A stretch of DNA of 64,000 nucleotides from a virus. Below the pieces are notes generated by a model. It did no database searches. It saw nothing but the letters and a program-made list of their open reading frames with translations, and was not told the DNA's origin. Position numbers and translations under genes: made by a program. Shown piece after piece: positions 28,101-35,529 of the stretch. The number at the start of each line of letters is the position of its first letter. The stretch's first letter is position 1. The stretch is taken from positions 1 to 64,000 of IMG/VR virus record IMGVR_UViG_3300032334_000556; one strand, given 5' to 3'.

Positions 28101-28861
28101 ATTCAGCTTACATTACAAACTACACATCAACTTTGAACGCTGTTATTAGTTTGCGTATGTCGCCTTCTGTTGATAATGGCTCAACTGGTGTTCTTGGATA
28201 TAAAGAACTTGTTAACAGAATGCAGTTAAAATTAAACTCACTTGGTATTACAACCAATGGTGCGTTTTTCGTACGTATCGTTTTGAATCCAAAATTTGTT
28301 ACAAATGCACCAACATTCCAAGCAGTTGGTGGTTCAAGTTTATCACAAATTGCTTATCACCCAACTGGTACTCAGATTACTGGTGGCGAAACAATCTTTG
28401 CGTTCTATACGGATCAAGGTGGTGGTGGTAGCGCATATGCTGTTACATCTTTTGATTTAACACCAGTTCGTGATTTGGGTAATTCTATTCTTGGTGGTGG
28501 TACTACTAACACTCTAACACTCAGTTCTGGTACTGGTATCTATCCTGATGGTCCAGATATTATTACTGTTGTTGCGTCAAACGTGGCAACACCAATTGTA
28601 GTAAGTCCAACAGTTACAACAACTGGTTCTCCAATTGTTACTGTTGGTGATGTTACTGGTATTAACTTAGGTTGGGTTGTTTTCCAGTCAAATGGTGGTA
28701 TTCCTGTTGGTTCTATTGTACAAGCAATTACTGCAAAAGCTGGTGGTGGTTTTGACTTAGCATTCTCTAAGAACTCAACCAGTGGTATTAATGGTACACT
28801 AATTGTTGCACCTCCAGGTAATATCGCTTCTCGTTTATCTTGGACAGAGGCACAAGCGTAA
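25181..28861 (+). CDS. Large structural protein, 'DTDFEYG.QPTKWE' family, paralogue B
   Basis: The 1226-aa paralogue of the protein at 20362 has the same order of motifs: 'EQYYTFNPSSRVVIIPKSIQ', 'YNFSDPNLTATGY', 'MDPVQKMRVSQPQSLIDTDF' then EYGLQPTKWE, 'RQTRRYFRYQSGKGVQFSTG', 'WGTSVIMDGRFDDDKS' and 'VRDLGNSILGGG'. It differs by insertions, notably near residues 760-920 and a C-terminal 'NLGWVVFQSNGGIPVG' segment placed before the shared end 'IASRLSWTEAQA'. Both paralogues end with the same residues. They probably occupy related positions in the baseplate or fibre network. Two copies bracketing a fibre gene and its chaperone suggest a duplicated adsorption module. Confidence 0.8.
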   Translation: MAKKVLIEQYYTFNPSSRVVIIPKSIQRENLVLITNVTQNKVIYNFSDPNLTATGYTVVNGVTTITLNYNTTTMSSNDSLQFVYDDTIQEIVPAETYMDPVQKMRVSQPQSLIDTDFEYGLQPTKWENVSTLNGRPSFFVDFQSQLGVYDIQATNGSRTITLNCTYNNGTGTMTTSTSANPTTVTGAGTTFLSQIQSGNALYSSSDTFIGIVSSVETDTSLTLQANAAVAITSSAFKYAPQQFPTVDTPVQVQDSLFTGANGGFLVETSAPASSPTRWDITFRGSAKFSGVTGSVYNNGGTLAFLGQFYSNSSIALSSATAYSATAAGSAANDIIVVFTTARTHALSVGNLVYITGQATVAAGTNPGRQSYQVVAIYGPNRFGVIMPAGSLVPTISNIGTMVCYVRNESTFAHRPYDGGVRFSVNTQSHNYQAIRQTRRYFRYQSGKGVQFSTGTVLRPNFTLDALTYSSGTGTCTATTKEQHNLQPGDTITIFNATEAGYNGSFTVLDVNNEFEFTYTPSTTPSTTAATGFPQVAIVGWRGGMIRVGMFDQSNGFFFEFDGQKLYAVKRNSTTQLSGLITATNGSDVINSVTSLGTAKQTKFLKQLNPGDWVNIRGLAYRVMEIINDTRLRISPEYRGNATLTAGVVSKITETKIPQSTWNIDRCDGYGPSGFTLDLNKMQMLYADYAWYGAGAIRFGFKDQNGNIIYCHRIVNSNINTEAYMRSGNLPARYEVNTFVPYTSLAANFTSGNNTLTVTDTSGFPNSGILLIANPGKDNTDAALAAGGPGTADYYEYVYYTSKDDSTNTFTVTQRGAGLGMTGATYAGYRSDYFVSGGTVATVTGSNTLTTTKGFAVNGIGNSANMVPVGCYVTGTGIPENTYITGYNQTNSTIELSQACTASASISDFIIYSMSSNFNSSNNNGPTHTYSNAGPAIPVYLHTQQFSPTANHWGTSVIMDGRFDDDKSLVFTAGNSAYITNYTSTLNAVISLRMSPSVDNGSTGVLGYKELVNRMQLKLNSLGITTNGAFFVRIVLNPKFVTNAPTFQAVGGSSLSQIAYHPTGTQITGGETIFAFYTDQGGGGSAYAVTSFDLTPVRDLGNSILGGGTTNTLTLSSGTGIYPDGPDIITVVASNVATPIVVSPTVTTTGSPIVTVGDVTGINLGWVVFQSNGGIPVGSIVQAITAKAGGGFDLAFSKNSTSGINGTLIVAPPGNIASRLSWTEAQA
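28031..28080 (+). repeat. 50-bp perfect repeat shared by paralogues, copy 2
   Basis: Identical to 22981-23030. Nearby codons encoding conserved residues use different synonyms, so identity here exceeds what protein conservation alone requires. Confidence 0.9.
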
Positions 28862-28862
28862 T

Positions 28863-29618
28863 ATGGCACACCCAACTACTAGAGATACTTTAATTGATTA
28901 CGTGCTCCGTAAACTTGGAGCACCAGTAGTTGAAATTAACGTAGACGACGATCAAGTTTCTGATCGTATAGACGAAGCACTTCAATACTTTCAAGAATTT
29001 CATTATGATGGTGTTGAACGCATTTATCTCAAGTATCAAGTAACACAAACAGATATCACCAACGGATATATTCCTCTCAACGAACTGATTATTGGTGTTC
29101 GTAATATTTTCCCATACTCTGGCGATAATACTGCTTCTGGTGGTACTGATGGTTTGTTTAACCTACAATACCAACTACGTCTTAACGATCTATATGATTT
29201 AACAAACACAAGTCTTGTTTACTACAGCACAGTTCGCGATTATATCGCTACTCTTGACTTATTGTTAAATGGTTCAAAGCCATTAAGATTTAACAAACAT
29301 CAAAATCGTTTGTATATCGATCAATCATGGAGTCATGAATTACATTCTAGTATGTATATTATTGTAGACTGCTATCGTGCTATGGATCCAGAATTGTGGG
29401 CTAGTGTTTGGAATGATATTTGGTTAAAGCGTTATGCTACTTGTTTAGTTAAAAAACAATGGGCAACAAATATTAAAAAGTTTTCTGGTATTGCTCTTCC
29501 AGGTGGCGTTACTCTTGATGGCGATAAATTATATGCCGAAGCAGTTCAAGAAAAAGAAGAGTTGGAACAAGAAATTCAAACTATGTTCTCATTGCCAGCA
29601 GACTTTATGGTAGGATGA
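28863..29618 (+). CDS. gp13: Neck protein gp13
   Basis: The 251-aa protein begins 'PTTRDTLIDYVLRKLGAPVV' followed by 'EINVDDDQVSDRIDEAL' and 'YFQEFHYDGVERIYLKY', a well-conserved gp13 N-terminus. In T4, gp13 and gp14 form the neck that connects the filled head to the tail. ATG 28863 is chosen because it lies one base after the upstream stop and begins the conserved region; a reading starting 60 bases earlier would lie inside the previous gene. It is followed directly by gp14, as in T4. Confidence 0.9.
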   Translation: MAHPTTRDTLIDYVLRKLGAPVVEINVDDDQVSDRIDEALQYFQEFHYDGVERIYLKYQVTQTDITNGYIPLNELIIGVRNIFPYSGDNTASGGTDGLFNLQYQLRLNDLYDLTNTSLVYYSTVRDYIATLDLLLNGSKPLRFNKHQNRLYIDQSWSHELHSSMYIIVDCYRAMDPELWASVWNDIWLKRYATCLVKKQWATNIKKFSGIALPGGVTLDGDKLYAEAVQEKEELEQEIQTMFSLPADFMVG

Positions 29619-29619
29619 A

Positions 29620-30339
29620 ATGGCTAGAAATGTATACTTCACACAAGGAACACGATCTGAACAATATCTAGTAGAAGACTTAATCGTTGAGTCTCTTAAG
29701 ATTTATGGTCAGGACGTGTACTACATTCCACGTATTCTTGTTGCCAAGGATATCGTGTTCGGTGAAGATGTGCTTTCTAAATTCGAAGCAGCCTATCAAA
29801 TAGAAATGTATTTTGAAGATGTTGATGACTTCCAAGGTCAAGGAACATTTTTACAAAAGTTTGGTATTGAAGTAGAGAAATCAGCAACATTAGTAGTTGC
29901 TCGTCGCACTTGGGAAAAAGAAATTGCACGTCATAATGTAACAAGACTTACACGTCCAGCAGAGGGCGACTTGATATATTTCCCACTCACAAAGAAATTG
30001 TTTGAGGTTCGTTTCGTAGAACACGAAGACCCATTCTATCAGCTTGGTAAATTGTATGTTTACAAGTTAAGAATTGAAACATTCCAGTATGCTAGTGAGA
30101 AACTTGAAACTGGTGTTGCTGAAATTGATGCAATTGAAGATAACTTCACATATGATCAACCTTATATTCGTGCTGAACATGGAGAAATATTTGATACCGA
30201 ATCTGGTTTAGATATTTCATTAGAGCAAGCAACTGGACCAACAACTGATCAAACAGATAATACTAATCTTGATGTCGCAGGTTCAGGATTAATCGATTTT
30301 GATGAAACAAATCCATTCGGAGAAGTAAACGATGCTTAA
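29620..30339 (+). CDS. gp14: Neck protein gp14
   Basis: The 239-aa protein starts 'ARNVYFTQGTRSEQYLVEDL', continues 'KIYGQDVYYIPR' and contains 'RPAEGDLIYFPL..KLFEVRFVEHEDPFYQLG', all typical of gp14. It partners gp13 at the head-tail junction. The start lies one base after the gp13 stop, and the 3' end overlaps gp15 by eight bases. The acidic C-terminal tail (ATGPTTDQTDNTNLDVAGSG) is probably disordered. Confidence 0.9.
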   Translation: MARNVYFTQGTRSEQYLVEDLIVESLKIYGQDVYYIPRILVAKDIVFGEDVLSKFEAAYQIEMYFEDVDDFQGQGTFLQKFGIEVEKSATLVVARRTWEKEIARHNVTRLTRPAEGDLIYFPLTKKLFEVRFVEHEDPFYQLGKLYVYKLRIETFQYASEKLETGVAEIDAIEDNFTYDQPYIRAEHGEIFDTESGLDISLEQATGPTTDQTDNTNLDVAGSGLIDFDETNPFGEVNDA

Positions 30340-31120
30340 TCATTCACATTTTTATTTCTCAACAGTAAAAAATAGCATTATCGTTTTCGGTAAACTGTTT
30401 AATGATATCTATGTAAAAAGAGACAATCTTGATGGCACAGACAATCAATTCATCAAAGTGCCAATTACATATGGACCAAAAGAAAAATGGTTGGTTCGTA
30501 CTGAGATGGATCCAGATTTAGATAACAATCGTCCGATCGAGATTGTGTTGCCAAGAATGACTTTTGAAATTACAGATTTTCAATACGATAACGCAAGAAA
30601 ACTACACTCAATTAACAAACTTGCTGTACAAGATACAACAGATGGAACAGTAAGACGTGAGCAGTTTGTTCCTGTTCCATATAACTTGTCTATTCAATTA
30701 TACATCTTAGCAAAAACGCAAGAAGATGCTCTTCAAATTGTTGAGCAGATTCTTCCTTTCTTTACACCACATTATAATGTGACTGTTAATTTGGACCCAG
30801 ATATGGGATATACATATGATGTGCCTACAGTTTTAAATTCAGTCTCATTGACAGATGACTACGATGGTCAGTTTGAAACAAAAAGATCTGTAATTTATAC
30901 TCTAACATTTACAATGAAAACGCAAATGTTTGGACCAATTACAACTTCTAAGGTTATTAAGACAGTTACTGCCACTGTTATTAATCCAACTACTGATGTT
31001 GCTGGCGCAGATGTTAATCAGACACTTGAGACATTTAATGTTTCTGTTACTCCATCAACTACACCAGTAGCAACAGATCCCATTCCTGTAACGCAAAGTT
31101 GGACATTGGGCGATTTCTAA
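30332..31120 (+). CDS. gp15: Tail completion / sheath stabiliser protein gp15
   Basis: The 262-aa protein lies between gp14 and gp17, as gp15 does in T4, where it forms a ring capping the tail. Its segments 'NDIYVKRDNLDG', 'QFIKVPITYGPKEKWLVR' and 'PRMTFEITDFQYDNARKL' match the gp15 family as I know it. The C-terminal ~50 residues are low-complexity T/V-rich. No small terminase gene (gp16) follows; gp17 starts immediately after the stop. Confidence 0.88.
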   Translation: MLNHSHFYFSTVKNSIIVFGKLFNDIYVKRDNLDGTDNQFIKVPITYGPKEKWLVRTEMDPDLDNNRPIEIVLPRMTFEITDFQYDNARKLHSINKLAVQDTTDGTVRREQFVPVPYNLSIQLYILAKTQEDALQIVEQILPFFTPHYNVTVNLDPDMGYTYDVPTVLNSVSLTDDYDGQFETKRSVIYTLTFTMKTQMFGPITTSKVIKTVTATVINPTTDVAGADVNQTLETFNVSVTPSTTPVATDPIPVTQSWTLGDF

Positions 31121-32704
31121 ATGGCAAAAACATATAATGCTAATTCGAATTTAAAAGCTGCTGGTGTTGTTGTTGAGTTTACTCAAGAGAACATCCAAGA
31201 ATACATCAAATGTTCGCAAGACCCAGTTTATTTTGTAGATAATTATTGTTATATTGTTACGATTGACAAAGGTTTACAACAGTTTAAATTATACGAATGT
31301 CAAAAAGAAAAAATTGAAACGATCCACAATAATCGTAAAGTTATTATTATGGAAGGTCGTCAGCAAGGTAAAACAACAACTGCAGCTGCATATATATTAT
31401 GGTACACTTTGTTTCAGGGTAGCAAAAACGTGGCGATTTTGGCCAATAAAGCATCAACTGCTCGTGAAATTCTCTCTAGATATCAATTAATGTACGAGAA
31501 TTTGCCACTTTGGATGCAGCAGGGGGTAACTACTTGGAACAAGGGAGATGTTGAATTAGAGAATGGTTCAAAGGTATTTACTGCTGCAACAACAGCAGCT
31601 GGTATTCGTTCTAAGTCAGTTAACTTGTTGTATATTGACGAAGCAGCGATTATTCCGAATACTGTTGCTGAATCTTTCTTTACTTCTGTCTATCCAACGA
31701 TCTCTGCTGGTACGACATCTAAGATTTTGATTACCTCAACCCCATTGGGTTATAATCATTTCTGGAAATTCTGGAACGATGCAGAGAAAGGTCGTAATGA
31801 CTTTGTTCCTATGTTCATTCCTTACTGGAAAATTCCAGGACGTGATGAAGCATGGGCTGAAGAACAGCGTCGTCAACTTGGTGAGTTGAAATACAACCAA
31901 GAGGTAATGTGTAAATTCTTGGGTTCTAGTTTAACCCTTGTTGATGCATCTACTATTGCTAAACTATCCCCAGATGAAATTATACATACTAAAGATGGTT
32001 TAGATTTAACTGAGTATCCTAAGAAAGGACACCAGTACTGTATTATTGCTGACATCGCTAAAGGTGTTGGTGGTGACTACTCTGCATTTGTGATTGTTGA
32101 CATGACAGAGTTGCCTTATAAAATGGTTGGTAAGTATAGAAACAATAAGATAAGTCCTCTGTTGTATCCTAACGTAATACATAAGATTGCGACAGACTAT
32201 AATGATGCATATGTATTAATTGAAATTAACATTAGCGAACAGGTTGCTTACATCTTGCACGATGAACTAATGTATGAAAATATAATTTTCGTAAATAGAA
32301 CTACCATGGGTCAAGTTGTCTCAGGTGGTTTTGGTGGAGGTAAGGTTCAGTTTGGGGTAAATACAGATAAGCGTGTAAAACGCATCGGTTGCCACAATTT
32401 TAAGAGTATGGTTGAAGAAAATAAATTGATTGTAAATGATATCGATACAATTTCTGAAATATCAACATTTATTGAGAAAAAGGGATCCTACGAAGCCGAT
32501 GATGGGTATCACGATGACTTGGTTATGCCATTGGTGTTATTTGGTTGGTTGACAACAAATACGTATTTCAAAGATTTAAGCATTAAAGATGTTAATCTGA
32601 GAAAGAGTATGTACGAAAAACAAATGAAAGCGATTGAAGAAGAATTGACTCCATTTGGGTTTATTGATGATGGAAGACCAGAAGAAGTGATTCAAAACTT
32701 CTGA
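31121..32704 (+). CDS. gp17: Terminase large subunit gp17
   Basis: The 527-aa DNA packaging motor combines an N-terminal ATPase and a C-terminal nuclease. Walker A is 'MEGRQQGKTT' (residues 77-86) and Walker B is 'LLYIDEAA' (~169-176), followed by a 'ITSTPLGYNHF' coupling motif (~204-214). The RNase H-like nuclease begins with 'IADIAKGVGGDYSAF' (Asp311 and Asp319 as candidate metal ligands) and ends with the 'HDDLVM' acidic pair. It acts at the prohead portal, cutting and translocating concatemeric DNA. It is about 80 residues shorter than T4 gp17, mostly at the termini. Confidence 0.95.
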   Translation: MAKTYNANSNLKAAGVVVEFTQENIQEYIKCSQDPVYFVDNYCYIVTIDKGLQQFKLYECQKEKIETIHNNRKVIIMEGRQQGKTTTAAAYILWYTLFQGSKNVAILANKASTAREILSRYQLMYENLPLWMQQGVTTWNKGDVELENGSKVFTAATTAAGIRSKSVNLLYIDEAAIIPNTVAESFFTSVYPTISAGTTSKILITSTPLGYNHFWKFWNDAEKGRNDFVPMFIPYWKIPGRDEAWAEEQRRQLGELKYNQEVMCKFLGSSLTLVDASTIAKLSPDEIIHTKDGLDLTEYPKKGHQYCIIADIAKGVGGDYSAFVIVDMTELPYKMVGKYRNNKISPLLYPNVIHKIATDYNDAYVLIEINISEQVAYILHDELMYENIIFVNRTTMGQVVSGGFGGGKVQFGVNTDKRVKRIGCHNFKSMVEENKLIVNDIDTISEISTFIEKKGSYEADDGYHDDLVMPLVLFGWLTTNTYFKDLSIKDVNLRKSMYEKQMKAIEEELTPFGFIDDGRPEEVIQNF

Positions 32705-32716
32705 AATCACCAAATT

Positions 32717-32724
32717 ACTAAATA
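32717..32724 (+). promoter_or_regulatory. T4-type late promoter variant, ACTAAATA
   Basis: A CTAAATA-type late element in the gp17-gp18 gap, 60 bases before the sheath gene. The leader also contains a short palindrome (GTTGTTTAACAAC at 32742) and a GGAG ribosome site. Confidence 0.65.
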
Positions 32725-32784
32725 AAAAGATGAAACATAGGGTTGTTTAACAACGACAAATAATCGTATCAAGGAGATATAGCC

Positions 32785-34866
32785 ATGCCATTTCAAGTTT
32801 CTCCAGGAATATCAGTTGTAGAGAAAGATCTCTCGCTGGTAATTCCTCAAATCGCTGCCTCTGTAGGCGCAACAGCTGGATTTTTCCGCTGGGGACCTGC
32901 CGAACAAGCACTAACATTAGGATCTGAAGCAGATTTAGCATCTACATTTGGTAAACCAGTAGGTGTTAATGATTTTATTGCTCGCTCATTCTTTACTGCA
33001 GCAAACTTCTTATCATATTCAAGCAATATGGTAGTTGTTCGTGCTTTGCCATACACATCTGGTGTTCCGACTGCGTTTAATGCTCAGTCTGAAGATGTTA
33101 CTGCAGTTACAGTTAAGAGTTCAGATGACTATGTTGCTAACTACGCAAGTTATTCAGCAACAACAGTGTCAACTATCGCCAAGTATCCAGGTTCAATGGG
33201 TAACTCATTGAAGATTTCTGTTGCTGATGCTGATTCTTTCAGCCAAACAGCTACAGGTACTATTGCTGCTACACAAAACTCAACAGCATTGTCTATTACT
33301 GGTGGTGCTATAACTACTCAAGCTACTGTTGGTACAGTAGTTCAGTTCTGGTCAGGTTCTGCAGGTACTGGTACTCTATTGGGTACATCTGCTATCGCTT
33401 CTATCACTAGCGCATCAGCTGCTACATTGACATCTAACCCAGCGATTACTTCTGGTATCGTGTCAATCGTGTTCAAGTGGGAATATTATGATTCATTCGT
33501 AACAGCTCCAGCAACATCAACATACCTATCTAACAATGGTTATTCTTCTGCTAAAGATGAAATGCACATTGTTGTTGTTGATCGTCTTGGTTACTTTACT
33601 GGTGTTCAAGGACAAATACTAGAGAAATTTACTGCTGTTTCTAAAGCATCTGATGCTGTGTTAAACGATGGTACAATTAACTACTACAAAACTCAACTAA
33701 ATCGTAACTCTGATTACGCTTGGTTGATGCAACATCTAGATGCAGTTGTTTCAACTACATATCAAAATACATCTTCTGCTGCTGCTTTTGGTGTTAGCAT
33801 TAATGCTCTTGGTATGGGTTCTAATACAGTGTTTAAGACATTTAAGCGTCCATATACATCATATCTTGGTTATAATTTGACAGAGTCATCAGGTGCTCTT
33901 GCTATTATGTCAAACGGTAAAGGTGTTGACGGATATACAGTTTCTTCTAAAGCACATGATGCAGCTATCAAATCTGGTTTACAAACTGCTTTCGGTTTGT
34001 TCACTAACACAGAAAATATCGACATCGGTTTAATTGCTACTGGTGAAGTTGAATCAGTTGTTGCTAACTATGTAATCCAAAGCGTTGCTGAGGTTCGTAA
34101 AGATTGTATCGCATTCGTATCAGCTGCTAAAGACGATGGTTCTTCATTAACAATCTGTACTACTTCAACATTGTTTAACAATTTGATCAGCTACAGAACT
34201 GCATCTTCAAATGCTGTTAACACATCAAGTTCATATGCTTCTATGGACTCTGGTTACAAATATATGTACGATAAGTATAATGACAAATACATCTATGTAC
34301 CATTGAATGGTGACGTAGCTGGTCTATGTGCTCGTACTGACTTTACTGCTGACCCATGGTTCTCTCCAGGTGGTTATAATCGTGGTGTAATTAAGAATGT
34401 TGTTAAACTTTCTTACAATCCAAGTCAAGCAGAACGTGATACACTTTACAAGAATGGTATCAACCCAGTAACTACATTCCCAGGACAAGGTACTGTGTTG
34501 TTTGGTGACAAAACTCTACAATCTAAGCCATCCGCTTTTGATCGTATTAACGTGCGTCGCTTGTTTATTATTCTTGAGAAGTCAATCTCTACAGCTGCTA
34601 AATTCCAGTTGTTCGAATTCAACGATGGTTTCACTCGTGCTCAATTCCGCAACTTAGTAGAGCCATTCCTACGTGATGTTCAAGGTCGCCGTGGTATCTA
34701 TGACTATAAAGTTGTTTGTGATGAATCAAACAACACTGGTCAGATTATCGATACCAATCAGTTCGTTGCTGACATCTATATCAAACCTGCTCGTTCTATC
34801 AACTTTATTACTCTTAATTTTGTTGCTGCTAGAACAAGCGTTTCGTTTGATGAGATCGGTGGATAA
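32785..34866 (+). CDS. gp18: Tail sheath protein gp18
   Basis: The 693-aa contractile sheath subunit starts 'QVSPGISVVEKDLSLVIPQ', has 'SVGATAGFFRWGP' and 'STFGKPVGVNDF', and ends with the conserved core 'FRNLVEPFLRDVQGRRGIYD' and 'VCDESNNTGQIID'. These C-terminal strands form the inter-subunit mesh in known sheaths. The middle region (about residues 130-260) is the variable, surface-exposed domain. It follows gp17 and precedes the tube gene as in T4. A late promoter and a strong AAGGAG site fit high expression. Confidence 0.95.
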   Translation: MPFQVSPGISVVEKDLSLVIPQIAASVGATAGFFRWGPAEQALTLGSEADLASTFGKPVGVNDFIARSFFTAANFLSYSSNMVVVRALPYTSGVPTAFNAQSEDVTAVTVKSSDDYVANYASYSATTVSTIAKYPGSMGNSLKISVADADSFSQTATGTIAATQNSTALSITGGAITTQATVGTVVQFWSGSAGTGTLLGTSAIASITSASAATLTSNPAITSGIVSIVFKWEYYDSFVTAPATSTYLSNNGYSSAKDEMHIVVVDRLGYFTGVQGQILEKFTAVSKASDAVLNDGTINYYKTQLNRNSDYAWLMQHLDAVVSTTYQNTSSAAAFGVSINALGMGSNTVFKTFKRPYTSYLGYNLTESSGALAIMSNGKGVDGYTVSSKAHDAAIKSGLQTAFGLFTNTENIDIGLIATGEVESVVANYVIQSVAEVRKDCIAFVSAAKDDGSSLTICTTSTLFNNLISYRTASSNAVNTSSSYASMDSGYKYMYDKYNDKYIYVPLNGDVAGLCARTDFTADPWFSPGGYNRGVIKNVVKLSYNPSQAERDTLYKNGINPVTTFPGQGTVLFGDKTLQSKPSAFDRINVRRLFIILEKSISTAAKFQLFEFNDGFTRAQFRNLVEPFLRDVQGRRGIYDYKVVCDESNNTGQIIDTNQFVADIYIKPARSINFITLNFVAARTSVSFDEIGG

Positions 34867-34868
34867 CC

Positions 34869-34876
34869 CCTAAATA
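34869..34876 (+). promoter_or_regulatory. T4-type late promoter variant, CCTAAATA
   Basis: A CTAAATA-type element two bases after the sheath stop codon, 24 bases before the tube gene, with AGGAG in the leader. Confidence 0.65.
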
Positions 34877-34900
34877 AACAATAAACAGGAGAGAAATTAA

Positions 34901-35503
34901 ATGGCAAATATTGACGCATTTAAAGCCAATCTACTTGGGGGTGGTGCTAGAGCGAACCAGTTTTTCGTTCAGTTAACATTCCCAAGATATGTGGCTGGTG
35001 GTGCTTTGTTGAGCGCAAAAGGACAATTCGTTTGTAAAGGCGCACAACTACCAGCATCAACAATCGATAACACCCCAGTTAACTTCCGTGGTCGTCAAGT
35101 AAACTTGGCTGGCGAAAGAACTTTCGCACCTTGGACAGTTACTATCATCAATGACAATGACTTTGCATTACGTAATGCATTTGAATCATGGATGAATGGT
35201 ATTAACGATGTAGCAAATAACACAGGTCGTTTACGTCCTGGCGATTACCAAGTTGACTTAGATGTATATCAACTAGATCGTAATGGTACGCCAGTTAAAC
35301 ATTATAAGTTTGTTGACGCATACCCAACAGAGTTATCAGCAATTGAACTTAACTTTGATACCAATAATCAAATTGAAGAGTTTACAACAACTTTCCAATA
35401 CAATTACTGGACATCAGAAACAAGTACATCTGGTACAGGTGGTTTAGTTTCAGCATCGACAAACGTCAACATTGGTGGAATTAACGTACCTATTTCGATT
35501 TAA
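34901..35503 (+). CDS. gp19: Tail tube protein gp19
   Basis: The 200-aa tube subunit forms the hexameric rings inside the sheath. It has 'NQFFVQLTFPRYV', 'FVCKGAQLPASTIDN', 'GRQVNLAGERTFAPWTVTI' and 'AYPTELSAIELNFD', the conserved tube-fold strands, with the C-terminal 'EEFTTTFQYNYW'. Placement after gp18 matches T4. It differs from the second tube-like protein at 41581, which carries 'CQTVNLPGI' at the equivalent position. Confidence 0.93.
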   Translation: MANIDAFKANLLGGGARANQFFVQLTFPRYVAGGALLSAKGQFVCKGAQLPASTIDNTPVNFRGRQVNLAGERTFAPWTVTIINDNDFALRNAFESWMNGINDVANNTGRLRPGDYQVDLDVYQLDRNGTPVKHYKFVDAYPTELSAIELNFDTNNQIEEFTTTFQYNYWTSETSTSGTGGLVSASTNVNIGGINVPISI

Positions 35504-35529
35504 TTTATTAATGCTTTGGTGGAGATACT

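Noticed and set aside
32742-32754. Palindrome GTTGTTTAACAAC upstream of the sheath gene
   Set aside because: The centre is a single base, so it is not an RNA hairpin terminator, and short AT-rich palindromes are expected by chance. No second copy or promoter overlap supports an operator.
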